This document shows, piece after piece, positions 16,013 to 24,166 of a stretch of 64,000 bases of DNA. The position numbers were made by a program, and so were the translations under genes. Within the stretch, counting starts at the first letter, position 1. Every line of letters starts with the position of its first letter. The notes below the pieces were generated by a model. That model made no database searches. It saw only the letters and a program-made list of their open reading frames with translations, and was not told the DNA's origin. This stretch comes from Melastoma dodecandrum (taxonomy: Eukaryota > Streptophyta > Magnoliopsida > Myrtales > Melastomataceae): positions 4,357,001 to 4,421,000 of the forward strand of contig JARUPY010000292.1 in NCBI GenBank assembly GCA_029817715.1, written 5' to 3'.

Positions 16013-16570
16013 ATGCGTCACATGACCGAGCGTCACATGACCATGCGTCTCCGGACCCTCCGAGCGGCGGCCGGGACCGGGCTCATCGCATTGGGCACCG
16101 CTCTGCCCGGCGCCGCGCAGGCGGCCGAAAAGGCGGCCGTCTTTCCCGTCGAACTGTTCGATCCCGGGGCTTCCTATGGCGCCCGCGCGCGTCCGGCCGA
16201 CACCAAAAAGCTCGGGCTCGTGACCGACGAGCTGCGCAAGGCGCTCCACGATCAGGCGGGGTTGGAGATCGTCGACACGGCACCGAAGGCCGACACCGTG
16301 GCCAAGGAAGGGCCGCTCTACAAGTGCAACGGCTGCGCGGCGGACATCGGCAAGAGCCTGGGTGCGGACCTCGTCGTGACGGGTTATGTGGAGAAGGGGT
16401 CCGGCCAGATCTTCAACCTGAACGTCACCATCGCCGAAGCCGAGACCGGCAAGGTCGTGCGCGGCGGGCAGGTCACGATCCGGGCCGACACCGACGAGAC
16501 CTGGGCCCACGCGATGCGCTGGGTGGTGAAGAACCGCCTGCTCGCCGAGCCGCTGCCCGGGAAGTCCTGA
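16013..16570 (+). CDS. DUF2380 family exported protein
   Basis: A 185-residue protein with signal peptide (TGLIALGTALPGAAQA) and a domain fitting DUF2380: AVFPVELFDPGASYG at the N-terminus, a CXXC pair in YKCNGCAADIG, GADLVVTGYVEKGSG, and an alternating NVTIAEAETGKVVRGGQ strand. Related proteins occur in methylotrophs near C1 genes and the fold resembles periplasmic TolB-like N-terminal domains. The start is uncertain, since four in-frame ATG codons lie between 16013 and 16043. The first has gagagg 12 bases upstream. It is divergent from lutA and 28 bases before mfnB. The function is unknown. Confidence 0.75.
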   Translation: MRHMTERHMTMRLRTLRAAAGTGLIALGTALPGAAQAAEKAAVFPVELFDPGASYGARARPADTKKLGLVTDELRKALHDQAGLEIVDTAPKADTVAKEGPLYKCNGCAADIGKSLGADLVVTGYVEKGSGQIFNLNVTIAEAETGKVVRGGQVTIRADTDETWAHAMRWVVKNRLLAEPLPGKS

Positions 16571-16598
16571 GACGTCCTGTTCACCGATTGAGTTCACC

Positions 16599-17300
16599 GT
16601 GCACGCGTCCCCCCTCGAAGACGATGCCCTGCCCCGCCTGCTCGTCAGCGTCCGCGATCCGGCGGAAGCCGAGGCGGCGCGGCTTGCGGGCGCCGACTTG
16701 ATCGATGCGAAGGATCCCGAGCGCGGGGCGCTCGGCGCCCTCGATCCGGACGCCGTGCGCGAGATCGTCGCCCGCGTGGCTGGCGGGGCGGTGACCAGCG
16801 CGGTGGCCGATCCGGCGCCGGCGGCCGTCTCCGCCATGGTGGCGACCGGGACCGACTGGGTGAAGACCGGGCTCGACGCACGCCGTCGACGCGACAAGGC
16901 GGCATTTGCCGATCTGGCCGCGGCAGCTCCGGGTCGTCTCATCGCCGTCCTGTTCGCCGAGGATGGCCCCGCGGCCGCCCTGGTTCCGGCCCTGGCGCAA
17001 GCGGGTTTCGCGGGCGCCATGATCGACACGGCCGGCAAGGACGGCGCGCGCCTGCCCGACCTTGCCGCACCGGAGGATCTCGCGGCCTTCGCCGCCTCTT
17101 GCCGCCGGCATCGCCTCATGAGCGGCCTTGCGGGCTCCCTACGGATCATCGACATCCCGATTCTGGCGGCGCATGGACCGGATTATCTCGGCTTCCGCGG
17201 CGGCCTGTGTCGCGACTTCGACCGGCGCAACGGCATCGATCCCGTGCGGATCGCCGAAGCCCTGCGCGCCCTGCGCCCGAACCAGCGGGACGCCGCGTGA
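16599..17300 (+). CDS. mfnB: (5-formylfuran-3-yl)methyl phosphate synthase, DUF556
   Basis: A 233-residue TIM-barrel enzyme that joins two glyceraldehyde 3-phosphates to make the furan precursor of methanofuran, or methylofuran in methylotrophs. Key signatures are the Schiff-base lysine in GADLIDAKDPERGALGAL, the second lysine in TDWVKTGL, GLAGSLR and DYLGFRGGLCRDFDR. The start is GTG at 16599. The stop overlaps the GTG start of the next gene (GTGA), so the two are translationally coupled. The protein is cytoplasmic. It begins a four-gene cofactor block for C1 transfer. Confidence 0.9.
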   Translation: MHASPLEDDALPRLLVSVRDPAEAEAARLAGADLIDAKDPERGALGALDPDAVREIVARVAGGAVTSAVADPAPAAVSAMVATGTDWVKTGLDARRRRDKAAFADLAAAAPGRLIAVLFAEDGPAAALVPALAQAGFAGAMIDTAGKDGARLPDLAAPEDLAAFAASCRRHRLMSGLAGSLRIIDIPILAAHGPDYLGFRGGLCRDFDRRNGIDPVRIAEALRALRPNQRDAA

Positions 17301-17872
17301 TCTCGGTCATCAAGATCGGCGGCAGCCTGGAGGCGGATCCGCATCGCCGCCGCACGCTCCTGAACCGGATAGCCGACGGGGCTTACGGACGCTGCATCGT
17401 CGTCCCGGGCGGCGGCACCTTCGCCAGCCTCGTGCGGGCCGCACAGGCGCGGGATGGGTTCAGCGACGCCGAGGCCCATCGCCGGGCCCTGGACGCCATG
17501 AGCGACGCCGCCGGCATCTACCGCGGGATCGAGTCCCGGCTGGTCCAGACCCTGGAGCCCTGGGCCGAGACCGTGTCCGCCACGGCGCGCGTCTGGAACC
17601 CGCGGCTGCTGCGCACCGGGCATCCCGATATTCCCGAGACCTGGGATGTGACCTCCGACAGCCTCGCCCTCTGGCTCGCCGGGCAAGTGGCGGCCGAACG
17701 CTGCGTGCTGGTGAAATCCCGCGACGCGGCACCGGCGCAGGATGCCGCCGCGCTCGCGCTGGACGGGCTGGTGGACGCCGCTTTCCCGGCCTTCGCGGCG
17801 CGCTACGGAGGCCGTATCGAAATCTGGGGACCGGCAGGCCCGGTTCCGGTCACCGCGCGGAACGCGGCATGA
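17297..17872 (+). CDS. Amino acid kinase family protein, MfnE-like
   Basis: A 191-residue protein of the aspartokinase/UMP kinase fold with VIKIGGSLEADP at the N-terminus, CIVVPGGGTFASLVR as the second glycine loop, and a nucleotide region VLVKSRDAAPAQDA. It corresponds to the short archaeal-type kinases beside DUF556 genes. In methanogens the MfnE kinase phosphorylates aminomethylfuran phosphate to the diphosphate needed for methanofuran assembly, so that role is inferred for methylofuran here. The GTG start at 17297 overlaps the mfnB stop, and its stop overlaps the next start (ATGA). Confidence 0.75.
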   Translation: MISVIKIGGSLEADPHRRRTLLNRIADGAYGRCIVVPGGGTFASLVRAAQARDGFSDAEAHRRALDAMSDAAGIYRGIESRLVQTLEPWAETVSATARVWNPRLLRTGHPDIPETWDVTSDSLALWLAGQVAAERCVLVKSRDAAPAQDAAALALDGLVDAAFPAFAARYGGRIEIWGPAGPVPVTARNAA

Positions 17873-19431
17873 GCGCACCCGACCACATCGTCTTCGTCAC
17901 CGGCCGCCTCGCCCGAGCCCGGCTGGAGAAGGTCGCGGCCGGCCTCCCGGGAACCCTCCGGTGGAGCATCGCGGATGCCGGCGTGAAGGTCGCCGCGCTG
18001 ATGACCGAGGAGATCATCCGCCGCCGGGTCGAACTGCCCGAAGGCGCGACGCGGGTGATCCTGCCGGGCCGTTGCCGCGCCAATCCGGAGCACTTGGCTG
18101 CCCATTTCGGCGTACCGGTGGAGCGGGGGCCCGACGAGGTGGTCGATCTCCCGGCTTGGCTCGGGCTCTCGGCGCGGAAGGTCGATCTCTCGCGCCACGA
18201 CCTGCGGATCTTTTCGGAGATCGTCGATGCCTCGAAGATGAGCGTCGCCGAGATATTGGCGAAGGGGCAGGATTTGGCCCGAAGGGGCGCCGACGTGATC
18301 GACCTCGGCGGCCTGCCCGACACGCCGTTTCCGCATCTCGAGGAGTCCGTACGCGCCCTGAAGGGTGCCGGGCTCAAGGTCAGCGTCGATTCCTTCTCCC
18401 GCGAGGAATTGGCGCGGGGCGCCGGGGCCGGCGCCGACTTCCTGCTGAGCCTCAACGAGGACACCCTCGACCTCGCCTTCGAGACCGATGCCGTGCCGGT
18501 TCTGGTCCCGACCCGCCCCGACGATCTGCCCTCCCTAGACCGCGCCATCGCCCGGATGCGCGAGGCCGGCCGTCCGTTCCTGGCCGACCCGATCCTGGAG
18601 CCGATCCACCACGGCTTCGTGGATTCGATCGCCCGCTACCGGGAGACCCGCGCCCGCTGGCCCGACATCGCCATGATGATGGGCACCGGCAACCTCACCG
18701 AACTCACGGAGGCGGATTCGCTCGGCGTCACCGCGCTCCTCGTCGGCATGTGCTCGGAACTAACGATCCAGAACGTGCTGATCGTGCAGGTCTCCAACCA
18801 CACCCGACGCACCGTCGAGGAACACGATGCGGCCCGGCGGGTGATGTACGCCGCCAAGGCGGATTCGGCCCTGCCCAAGGGGTACGGCCGGGCGCTGCTG
18901 GCGCTCCACGACAAACGGCCCTTCGTGCAGACCGCGGATGAGATCGCCCAGGCCGCCGCCGAGGTGCGTGATCCCAACTACCGGATCGCCGTCGCGGAGG
19001 ACGGCATTCATGTCTACAATCGCGACATCCACAGGGTCGGCACCGACGCGATGGCGTTCTTTCCCGAACTCGATGTCGCGAGCGACGGTGCCCACGCCTT
19101 CTATCTCGGGGCGGAACTCGCCAAGGCCGAGACCGCTTGGCGCCTCGGCAAGCGCTACGTCCAGGATGAGCCGCTCGATTGGGGCTGCGCCGCCGACGCG
19201 GAGATCGAGGATTCCACCGCGTTCAAGAAGGCTGGCCACACCCGGCATTCCGGTCCCGATGCGCCGCCGCCCGGCACCCGGGATGCCCGCATGGTGGCGC
19301 CCGAGGCCGATGCCCGTACGCCCGAGACCGTTCGGGAGACGCAGGCGCGCGACGCGACAAGCCCGGACCGTCCCCAGGATCCGCCCGCGAAGCTCGTCTG
19401 CGGTCGGCTCGTACCGGCCGACAGGGCGTGA
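17869..19431 (+). CDS. DUF6513 / dihydropteroate synthase-like protein of the H4MPT gene set
   Basis: A 520-residue protein. Residues 1-120 form the DUF6513 N-terminal domain (HIVFVTGRLARARLEKV) and residues about 125-400 a pterin-binding TIM barrel related to dihydropteroate synthase (GADVIDLGGLPDT, LKVSVDSFSREEL, MGTGNLTELTEADS). A tail after residue 440 is hydrophilic and low in complexity. Genes of this type are required or conserved for tetrahydromethanopterin in methylotrophs. The reaction is not established; coupling of a pterin to an arylamine partner is the usual guess. ATGA coupling to the kinase fixes the start. Confidence 0.85.
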   Translation: MSAPDHIVFVTGRLARARLEKVAAGLPGTLRWSIADAGVKVAALMTEEIIRRRVELPEGATRVILPGRCRANPEHLAAHFGVPVERGPDEVVDLPAWLGLSARKVDLSRHDLRIFSEIVDASKMSVAEILAKGQDLARRGADVIDLGGLPDTPFPHLEESVRALKGAGLKVSVDSFSREELARGAGAGADFLLSLNEDTLDLAFETDAVPVLVPTRPDDLPSLDRAIARMREAGRPFLADPILEPIHHGFVDSIARYRETRARWPDIAMMMGTGNLTELTEADSLGVTALLVGMCSELTIQNVLIVQVSNHTRRTVEEHDAARRVMYAAKADSALPKGYGRALLALHDKRPFVQTADEIAQAAAEVRDPNYRIAVAEDGIHVYNRDIHRVGTDAMAFFPELDVASDGAHAFYLGAELAKAETAWRLGKRYVQDEPLDWGCAADAEIEDSTAFKKAGHTRHSGPDAPPPGTRDARMVAPEADARTPETVRETQARDATSPDRPQDPPAKLVCGRLVPADRA

Positions 19432-19435
19432 GCCG

Positions 19436-20026
19436 ATGCCGCTGATCCTCGAAACCATCGTCACCACGCTCTCGCCCGCGGGCGAGTTGCATCTCGTGCC
19501 CTTCGGCCTGATCGGCGAGGAGGACGGCTTCGTCCTTGCGCCGTTCAGGCCGTCGCCGACCATCGCCAATCTGGAGGTGAATCCGGCCTTCGCGGCATCG
19601 AGCCCCCGGGACATCCGGGTGATAGCCGGTGCGGTCACCGGCCGGCGCGACTGGCCGACGGTGGCCTGCGATGCGATCCCCGGCCGCCGTCTCACCGACA
19701 GCTTCGGCCACGCGGAGTTCACGGTCGCCGCCGTCGAGGATCACGAAACCCGCCCGCGCTTCCGCGGCCGCATGGTCCACAGCGCCGCGCATGCACCGTT
19801 CATCGGCTACAACCGCGCGCAGGCGGCGGTCCTGGAGGCCGCGATCCTGTCCACCCGGCTCCACATGCTGGAGCCCGAGAAGGTGTTGACGGAGATGGCC
19901 TACCTCGCCATCGCCATCGGCAAGACCGCCGGTCCCCGCGAGCGCGAGGCCTGGGGCTGGATCGAGGACAAGGTCGCGGCGGCTTTCGGCCCCGAGGCGC
20001 GGATCCTCGGTCGCGACGACCGCTGA
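19436..20026 (+). CDS. DUF447 family protein of the H4MPT gene set
   Basis: A 196-residue protein starting 4 bases after the previous stop. The sequence LILETIVTTLSPAGELHLVPFGL and the later HAPFIGYNRAQAAVLEAAILSTRL are typical of DUF447, a flavin-reductase-like split-barrel family shared by methanogens and H4MPT-using bacteria. The C-terminal half is helical. No reaction has been proved. The gene travels with mfnB and the DHPS-like gene, so a step in methylofuran or methanopterin formation is the best inference. Confidence 0.85.
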   Translation: MPLILETIVTTLSPAGELHLVPFGLIGEEDGFVLAPFRPSPTIANLEVNPAFAASSPRDIRVIAGAVTGRRDWPTVACDAIPGRRLTDSFGHAEFTVAAVEDHETRPRFRGRMVHSAAHAPFIGYNRAQAAVLEAAILSTRLHMLEPEKVLTEMAYLAIAIGKTAGPREREAWGWIEDKVAAAFGPEARILGRDDR

Positions 20027-20047
20027 TCGCGGGAGGAGAAGGACACA

Positions 20048-20581
20048 ATGAAAAAAATCACCCTGGCCTTGGCGGCCACCGCTGCGCTCGTCGCCGCGAC
20101 CGCGCAGGCCCACGGCCCGACCCGGCGCAAGATCACCGAGTCGATCGAGATCAACGCCCCGGCCGACAAGGTCTGGGCGGTGGTCGGCGACGTTAAGAAT
20201 GCCGACTGGATGCAGAACGTCACGAAGACCGAGCTGAACGGCGACCCGGCCGGCAAGTTCAAGCGGGTCCTGACGCTGAAGAACGGCGACCAGATTGCCG
20301 AGACCAGCAACAAGTACAAGCCGGAGGACAAGCTGTTCTCGTACTATATCGACAAGGTCGACGTGAAGGACCTGCCGGCTAACGATTATTCGGCGACCAT
20401 CACGGTCGAGCCCGCGGGCGACGCCAAGTCGAAGGTCGAGTGGAAGGCGGCCTTCTACCGCGGTTACATGAACAACGATCCGCCGCCCGATCTGAACGAC
20501 GAGGCCTCCGAGAAGGGCGTCGGCGACTGGATCAAGGCGAGCCTCGCCAATCTGAAGGCCAAGGTCGAGAAGGGCTCGTGA
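20048..20581 (+). CDS. Exported SRPBCC (polyketide cyclase/START-like) protein
   Basis: A 177-residue protein with a signal peptide (ITLALAATAALVAATAQA) and a single SRPBCC helix-grip domain (ESIEINAPADKVWAVVGDVKNADWM at its start, VEPAGDAKSKVEWKAAFY near its end). Such domains bind hydrophobic ligands. Most are cytoplasmic, so export is notable. The mature N-terminus begins AHGPTRRK, with a His that could ligate metal. The ribosome binding site GGGAGGAG is strong. The stop overlaps the GTG start of the propeller gene, so the two proteins are co-translated. Role unknown. Confidence 0.82.
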   Translation: MKKITLALAATAALVAATAQAHGPTRRKITESIEINAPADKVWAVVGDVKNADWMQNVTKTELNGDPAGKFKRVLTLKNGDQIAETSNKYKPEDKLFSYYIDKVDVKDLPANDYSATITVEPAGDAKSKVEWKAAFYRGYMNNDPPPDLNDEASEKGVGDWIKASLANLKAKVEKGS

Positions 20582-21534
20582 AGCACCGCCCCGGCCGCGC
20601 GGCGTTCGCCGCCGGCCTCGTGCTGATCGCCTCGGCCGCGCTCGCTGCGCCGGCGCGGGAAGCCATCGTCACCGCGCAGCTCGGCGGTGCCGTCGAGGTG
20701 ATCGACCTCGCCAGCGGCACGGTGGCGCGCCGGATCCCCGTGGATGGGGCACCGGCCGGCATCACCCTCTCGGCTGACCGCAAGCGCGCCTATGTCACGC
20801 GGCCGGAGGAGCACGGCATCGCGGTGATCGACCTCGATGCCGGGCGCGTCCTGTCGGAGGTGGCGCTGCCCGGCGGCCCCCTCGGCATCGCGGCGGATCC
20901 GCGGGGCGGCACGATCTACGTGGCCGACTGGTACGGGCACCGCCTCTTCGTCCTCACCGAGCGCGGCGGCACGCTGGTCCCGAACGGCGAGATCACGGTG
21001 GGCGCCTCCCCGTCGGGGATCGCGGTCACCCCCGATGGGGCGACGCTCTACGTCGCCAACCGCGAGGCCGACACGGTCTCGGTCGTGGATGCGGCGGCGC
21101 GCCGCCAGACCAAAACCATCCCGGTCGGCCAGCACCCGTTCGGCATCACCCTCGATGCTGCGGCGGGTCGCGCCTACACGGCGAACGTCACCAGCGACGA
21201 TGTCTCCGTGATCGACCTGACGGCCGGGCGCGAGATCGGCCGGATCCCCACCGGCCGGCGCCCCTACGTGATCGCGCTGAGCCGCGGACGCGGGTTCGTC
21301 ACCGACCAATATGCCGGCAGCGTCACGGTCTTCGACCTCGCAACGCTGAAGCCGATCGCCGACATCGATGTGGGCGACCATCCCGAGGGGATCGCAGCCG
21401 ACGAAGCTGGGCAAATCTACGTCGCGAACTGGGGCGACAACACCCTGAGCGTTCTCGACGCGCGGACCCTCAAAGTGCTCAAGACGATCCCGACCGGCAA
21501 CGGCCCGCGCTCGTTCGGCACCTTCCTGCGCTGA
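20578..21534 (+). CDS. Exported YVTN beta-propeller protein (second propeller)
   Basis: A 318-residue protein with a signal peptide (AGLVLIASAALAAPA) and seven repeats with YVTN-type strands (ATLYVANREADTVSVVD, AYTANVTSDDVSVID, IYVANWGDNTLSVLD). It is distinct from the LutB propeller at 13496-14479 but of the same class. The GTG start at 20578 is fixed by overlap with the SRPBCC stop. In PQQ-linked catabolic clusters such propellers are common, yet the ligand is unknown. Coupling to an exported SRPBCC protein suggests the two form a periplasmic pair, which is inference. Confidence 0.82.
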   Translation: MKHRPGRAAFAAGLVLIASAALAAPAREAIVTAQLGGAVEVIDLASGTVARRIPVDGAPAGITLSADRKRAYVTRPEEHGIAVIDLDAGRVLSEVALPGGPLGIAADPRGGTIYVADWYGHRLFVLTERGGTLVPNGEITVGASPSGIAVTPDGATLYVANREADTVSVVDAAARRQTKTIPVGQHPFGITLDAAAGRAYTANVTSDDVSVIDLTAGREIGRIPTGRRPYVIALSRGRGFVTDQYAGSVTVFDLATLKPIADIDVGDHPEGIAADEAGQIYVANWGDNTLSVLDARTLKVLKTIPTGNGPRSFGTFLR

Positions 21535-21551
21535 GGCTCCGAGCGGTCGGT

Positions 21552-21622
21552 CGCGCTGTCGTCGCGAGCGGGGCGGTCGGAGCGCTGCTGTGGGACCTCG
21601 CTCCGCTCGCAAGGACGGCGGT
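21552..21622. repeat. Decayed REP-like inverted repeat
   Basis: The left arm (ctgtcgtcgcgagcgg) and right arm (ccgctcgcaaggacgg) match in about 13 of 16 positions after reversal, around a loop of about 35 bases. The core resembles the better preserved element at 55605-55693. It lies just after the second propeller gene and could act as a transcript end. Confidence 0.4.
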
Positions 21623-21684
21623 GCGAAAGGCGTGACTTGAAGGCGCGACTTGCAAGCGTGATCGGCTTGGCGGCGGTGCGGTCG

Positions 21685-21885
21685 TCAGTATGTCCGGTGA
21701 TGCGGCGCCCGGCGATAGGCGACGCGGGCCATCAGCAGCGCGCCGCCGATCTGCAGGAAACCCGTCTCGCCCAGATCGGGCGGACCCAGATGGGCCTGGA
21801 TCAGCACCCGCGTGAGCGCGTTCAGGGCGAGCAGGGTCAGGCAGAAGGCCGCTGCGGCGAGCAGGCTGGCGACGAACTCGGGCAT
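21685..21885 (-). CDS. Small membrane protein of unknown function
   Basis: A 66-residue protein with one strong hydrophobic segment (residues 5-24) and a weaker one (residues 43-55), ending in a basic RRAPHHRTY tail. The ATG at 21885 has a caagggg ribosome binding site. I do not recognise the family. It stands alone between the propeller gene and an alpha/beta-hydrolase-like gene transcribed in the same direction. Confidence 0.5.
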   Translation of the reverse strand: MPEFVASLLAAAAFCLTLLALNALTRVLIQAHLGPPDLGETGFLQIGGALLMARVAYRRAPHHRTY

Positions 21886-21956
21886 GGTCGGACCCCTTGT
21901 AGGCGGGATCAGCTTAGCAAGCCCTGCGCCAAGACCAGGCGCGGATCGACCGCCGG

Positions 21957-23126
21957 TCAGCGCTTCCGGGCTGCTGGCGCCGGTGCGCCCGCCTGAGCGG
22001 CGGGAGTGGGCCGGGGCGTCTCGACGGCGAGCCGCTTTACCGGCCAACCGTCGCTCCAGCGCTCCATATCGGCCAGCCTCGGATTGTTCTTGAGAGCGGT
22101 GGCATCGGAACCGCCGAACGCGACCGCGGCCGCGAGGTCGAAGGTCTTCCAGAACCCAAGATAATCGAGGGCATCCACCCGGGCGAGGTTCACTTGCGCG
22201 ACCAGCGTCTGCTGCTCGCCGGTGAGCGCCATATCGGGCGACCAGCGGAAGGGCGCCGGCTTCGGATTGTCCTTCGGAGCGTCCTTGGGCTCCGGTGCCG
22301 GTTTGATGGCGCCGCCATCGTAGGCCGTGTCGAGCCCCGCTGGCGCCGCCAAAGTCGCGGTCAGCGCCGGGAAGCCGTGATCGTCCGACAGGATCCGCAC
22401 GAACAGCTTGCGCTCCAGGGGGACGGAACTCGCCTCGCGCAGCAGGCGCTTTGCGGCGAGATCGGCCGCTCGGGTATCCTTGTCGCCCACCATGGCAATG
22501 ATCAGCGTCGCGGGATCGATCGCCGCGAGGTCGCTGAGCGTGATACCCCGCGATTTCGGCCCGCTGGCAATGCCTCTGGGCGTCACCGCGAAGATCAGCT
22601 TCGGCGCGGGCAGCCCGTGCGCCTTGGCGTCGGCGGCGAGATCCATGGCCAGCGGCGCGCCCGCGAGATGGCCGATCATCGCCACGCGGGACAGGTCGGG
22701 CTTGGCCGCGCTGTCGGATGCCAGATCGGCCAGCGCGGCCTTCACGAGGATCTCCGCGATCCCCGGCGCATCGGCCGGGCGCGTCCGGTTCACCTCCTGA
22801 AACCGCGGGACGAGCACCAGCCAGCCCTGGCGCGCCAAGTGGTCGATCCAGCCCCCGTAGCTCTGCGGATTCACCACGCCCCAGCCGTGCAGCAGGATCG
22901 CCACGGGCCGGCCGGCCTCCGGCGCCGCGCCGGCCGCGTAGAACGCGAAGGTCGTCGCAGTGCCGCGCCCCAGCAGGCGCTTGGTCACGGTCACCTTGCG
23001 GTCGCCCGCACCGCCGGGCCCCTCCGTTGGTTGAGGCGGCGGCGCGGCGGCCTGCGCGGCGGCGAGGCCGGCCAGGATCATGGTCGCGGCCGCGGCGAGC
23101 GGTCCGCGAAGAGCGGGAAGACGCAT
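21957..23126 (-). CDS. Exported alpha/beta-hydrolase-fold protein lacking the nucleophile serine
   Basis: A 389-residue protein with a signal peptide (AAAATMILAGLAAAQA). The alpha/beta-hydrolase core shows the oxyanion strand VAILLHGWG, a nucleophile elbow that reads MIGHLAGAP where chlorophyllase or PETase-like relatives have G-H-S-x-G, an acid at GDKD, and a His in DDHGFPAL. The serine is replaced by leucine (codon ctc), so normal ester hydrolysis is unlikely. The C-terminal 100 residues are Pro-rich and then helical. It may be a binding protein or a hydrolase using another residue. The function is unknown. Confidence 0.75.
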   Translation of the reverse strand: MRLPALRGPLAAAATMILAGLAAAQAAAPPPQPTEGPGGAGDRKVTVTKRLLGRGTATTFAFYAAGAAPEAGRPVAILLHGWGVVNPQSYGGWIDHLARQGWLVLVPRFQEVNRTRPADAPGIAEILVKAALADLASDSAAKPDLSRVAMIGHLAGAPLAMDLAADAKAHGLPAPKLIFAVTPRGIASGPKSRGITLSDLAAIDPATLIIAMVGDKDTRAADLAAKRLLREASSVPLERKLFVRILSDDHGFPALTATLAAPAGLDTAYDGGAIKPAPEPKDAPKDNPKPAPFRWSPDMALTGEQQTLVAQVNLARVDALDYLGFWKTFDLAAAVAFGGSDATALKNNPRLADMERWSDGWPVKRLAVETPRPTPAAQAGAPAPAARKR

Positions 23127-23242
23127 GAAGGGCTCGATTGAGAGACGCGACGCGTCGGCAGATCAGAAACGGCTGAATAGCAGATTCTCAGGTCTTGGCG
23201 ACCCGCTGCTCCGCGCGTCCGGCCGAAAGCGCCCGGCAGTAC

Positions 23243-23443
23243 CTAAGCCGTCAGCCCATGGGCCGGGTCCAAGCGGTCCAGCCGCTGCGCCAGGACCGTC
23301 AGCTCGACGGGCAGGTCGTCATCCGCCTCGCCGTAAAACCCGCGCAGCTCGGCGCGGACCGTATCGAGCACGGCGGTCTCGGCGGTCTCCGGGACACCGG
23401 GACGGCGTAGAGTATCTGCGAAATTGGCGGCGACGATTTTCAT
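23243..23443 (-). CDS. Possible NepR-like anti-sigma factor or related small protein
   Basis: A 66-residue protein whose C-terminal half, LRGFYGEADDDLPVELTVLAQRLDRLD, matches the spacing of the NepR anti-sigma motif (aromatic residue, acidic linker, proline, then a leucine-rich helix ending in LD). NepR binds the ECF sigma factor EcfG in the alphaproteobacterial general stress response and is freed by PhyR. It lies 79 bases after a response-regulator gene in the same direction. The ribosome binding site before the ATG is weak, and the call rests on a short motif, so it could also be an unrelated hypothetical. Confidence 0.45.
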   Translation of the reverse strand: MKIVAANFADTLRRPGVPETAETAVLDTVRAELRGFYGEADDDLPVELTVLAQRLDRLDPAHGLTA

Positions 23444-23522
23444 GGCGGCGATCGGGATCGACTGCTTTACGGAAGCGCGGGACCGGCACATCCCGAGAGT
23501 GGCGTACAACTTCGTCCGCGCG

Positions 23523-23978
23523 TCAGGTTTCCAATCCCGGGGAGATTATTTTACCCCCGGCCCCGATGACGGACGGACCAGCCGTGCCCGAGGGGCGCCC
23601 GGCCGCCTGCTCGACCCAGGCCAGGATGTCCTCGGCACGCCACGGCTTTGGGATGAAGGTGGCCGAAACCCGCAGGTCGCTCGGCTGGTCGCCCGCATCG
23701 CCGGAGGTCAGGAGCACCCGCACGCGCGGCCAGGTCACGCCGATGATCCGCGCCAGCTCGAAGCCGCCGATCGGACCGGGCGTACGCACGTCGGAGAACA
23801 CGACGCTCACCTCATCGCCCCGATCGTTGAGGATAGCCAGAGCTCGATCGGCAGTCTCGGCCTCGATCACGGTGAAGCCGGTATCCTCCAGCAGCGTAGC
23901 CGCGAGGAAGCGCTCGTCGGGCTGGTCCTCCACGACGAGGATCACGGGCTTCCGGCCGGTCTGTACCGAATCGCTCAT
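23523..23978 (-). CDS. Single-domain response regulator
   Basis: A 151-residue cytoplasmic receiver domain. The acidic pair and phosphoacceptor are seen in LVVEDQPDERF and VVFSDVRTPGP, the conserved Thr/Ser in VLLTSGDAG, and the Lys in FIPKPWRAEDI. The C-terminal 25 residues are a short tail without an output domain. It must pass its signal by protein contact. There is no histidine kinase nearby. The closest partner is the NepR-like small gene downstream. The start at 23978 is an ATG before MSDSVQT. A longer reading would add a non-conserved extension. Confidence 0.85.
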   Translation of the reverse strand: MSDSVQTGRKPVILVVEDQPDERFLAATLLEDTGFTVIEAETADRALAILNDRGDEVSVVFSDVRTPGPIGGFELARIIGVTWPRVRVLLTSGDAGDQPSDLRVSATFIPKPWRAEDILAWVEQAAGRPSGTAGPSVIGAGGKIISPGLET

Positions 23979-24166
23979 GCGCCGGGACACTCTACAGGGG
24001 CTGAACGGCGGCCGCCGCGACGGTTCAACGAACTGATCGCAGCGGAGTGCCAGACCCGCGCAGGCACAGATCCTCCTTGGATCCTTGCATAATCGAGAAG
24101 TTGTGGCCGTGGCCCAAGTAACACAGGCCGCCAGGAACGCTTCGGAGACGCCGATGACGAGCCGTT

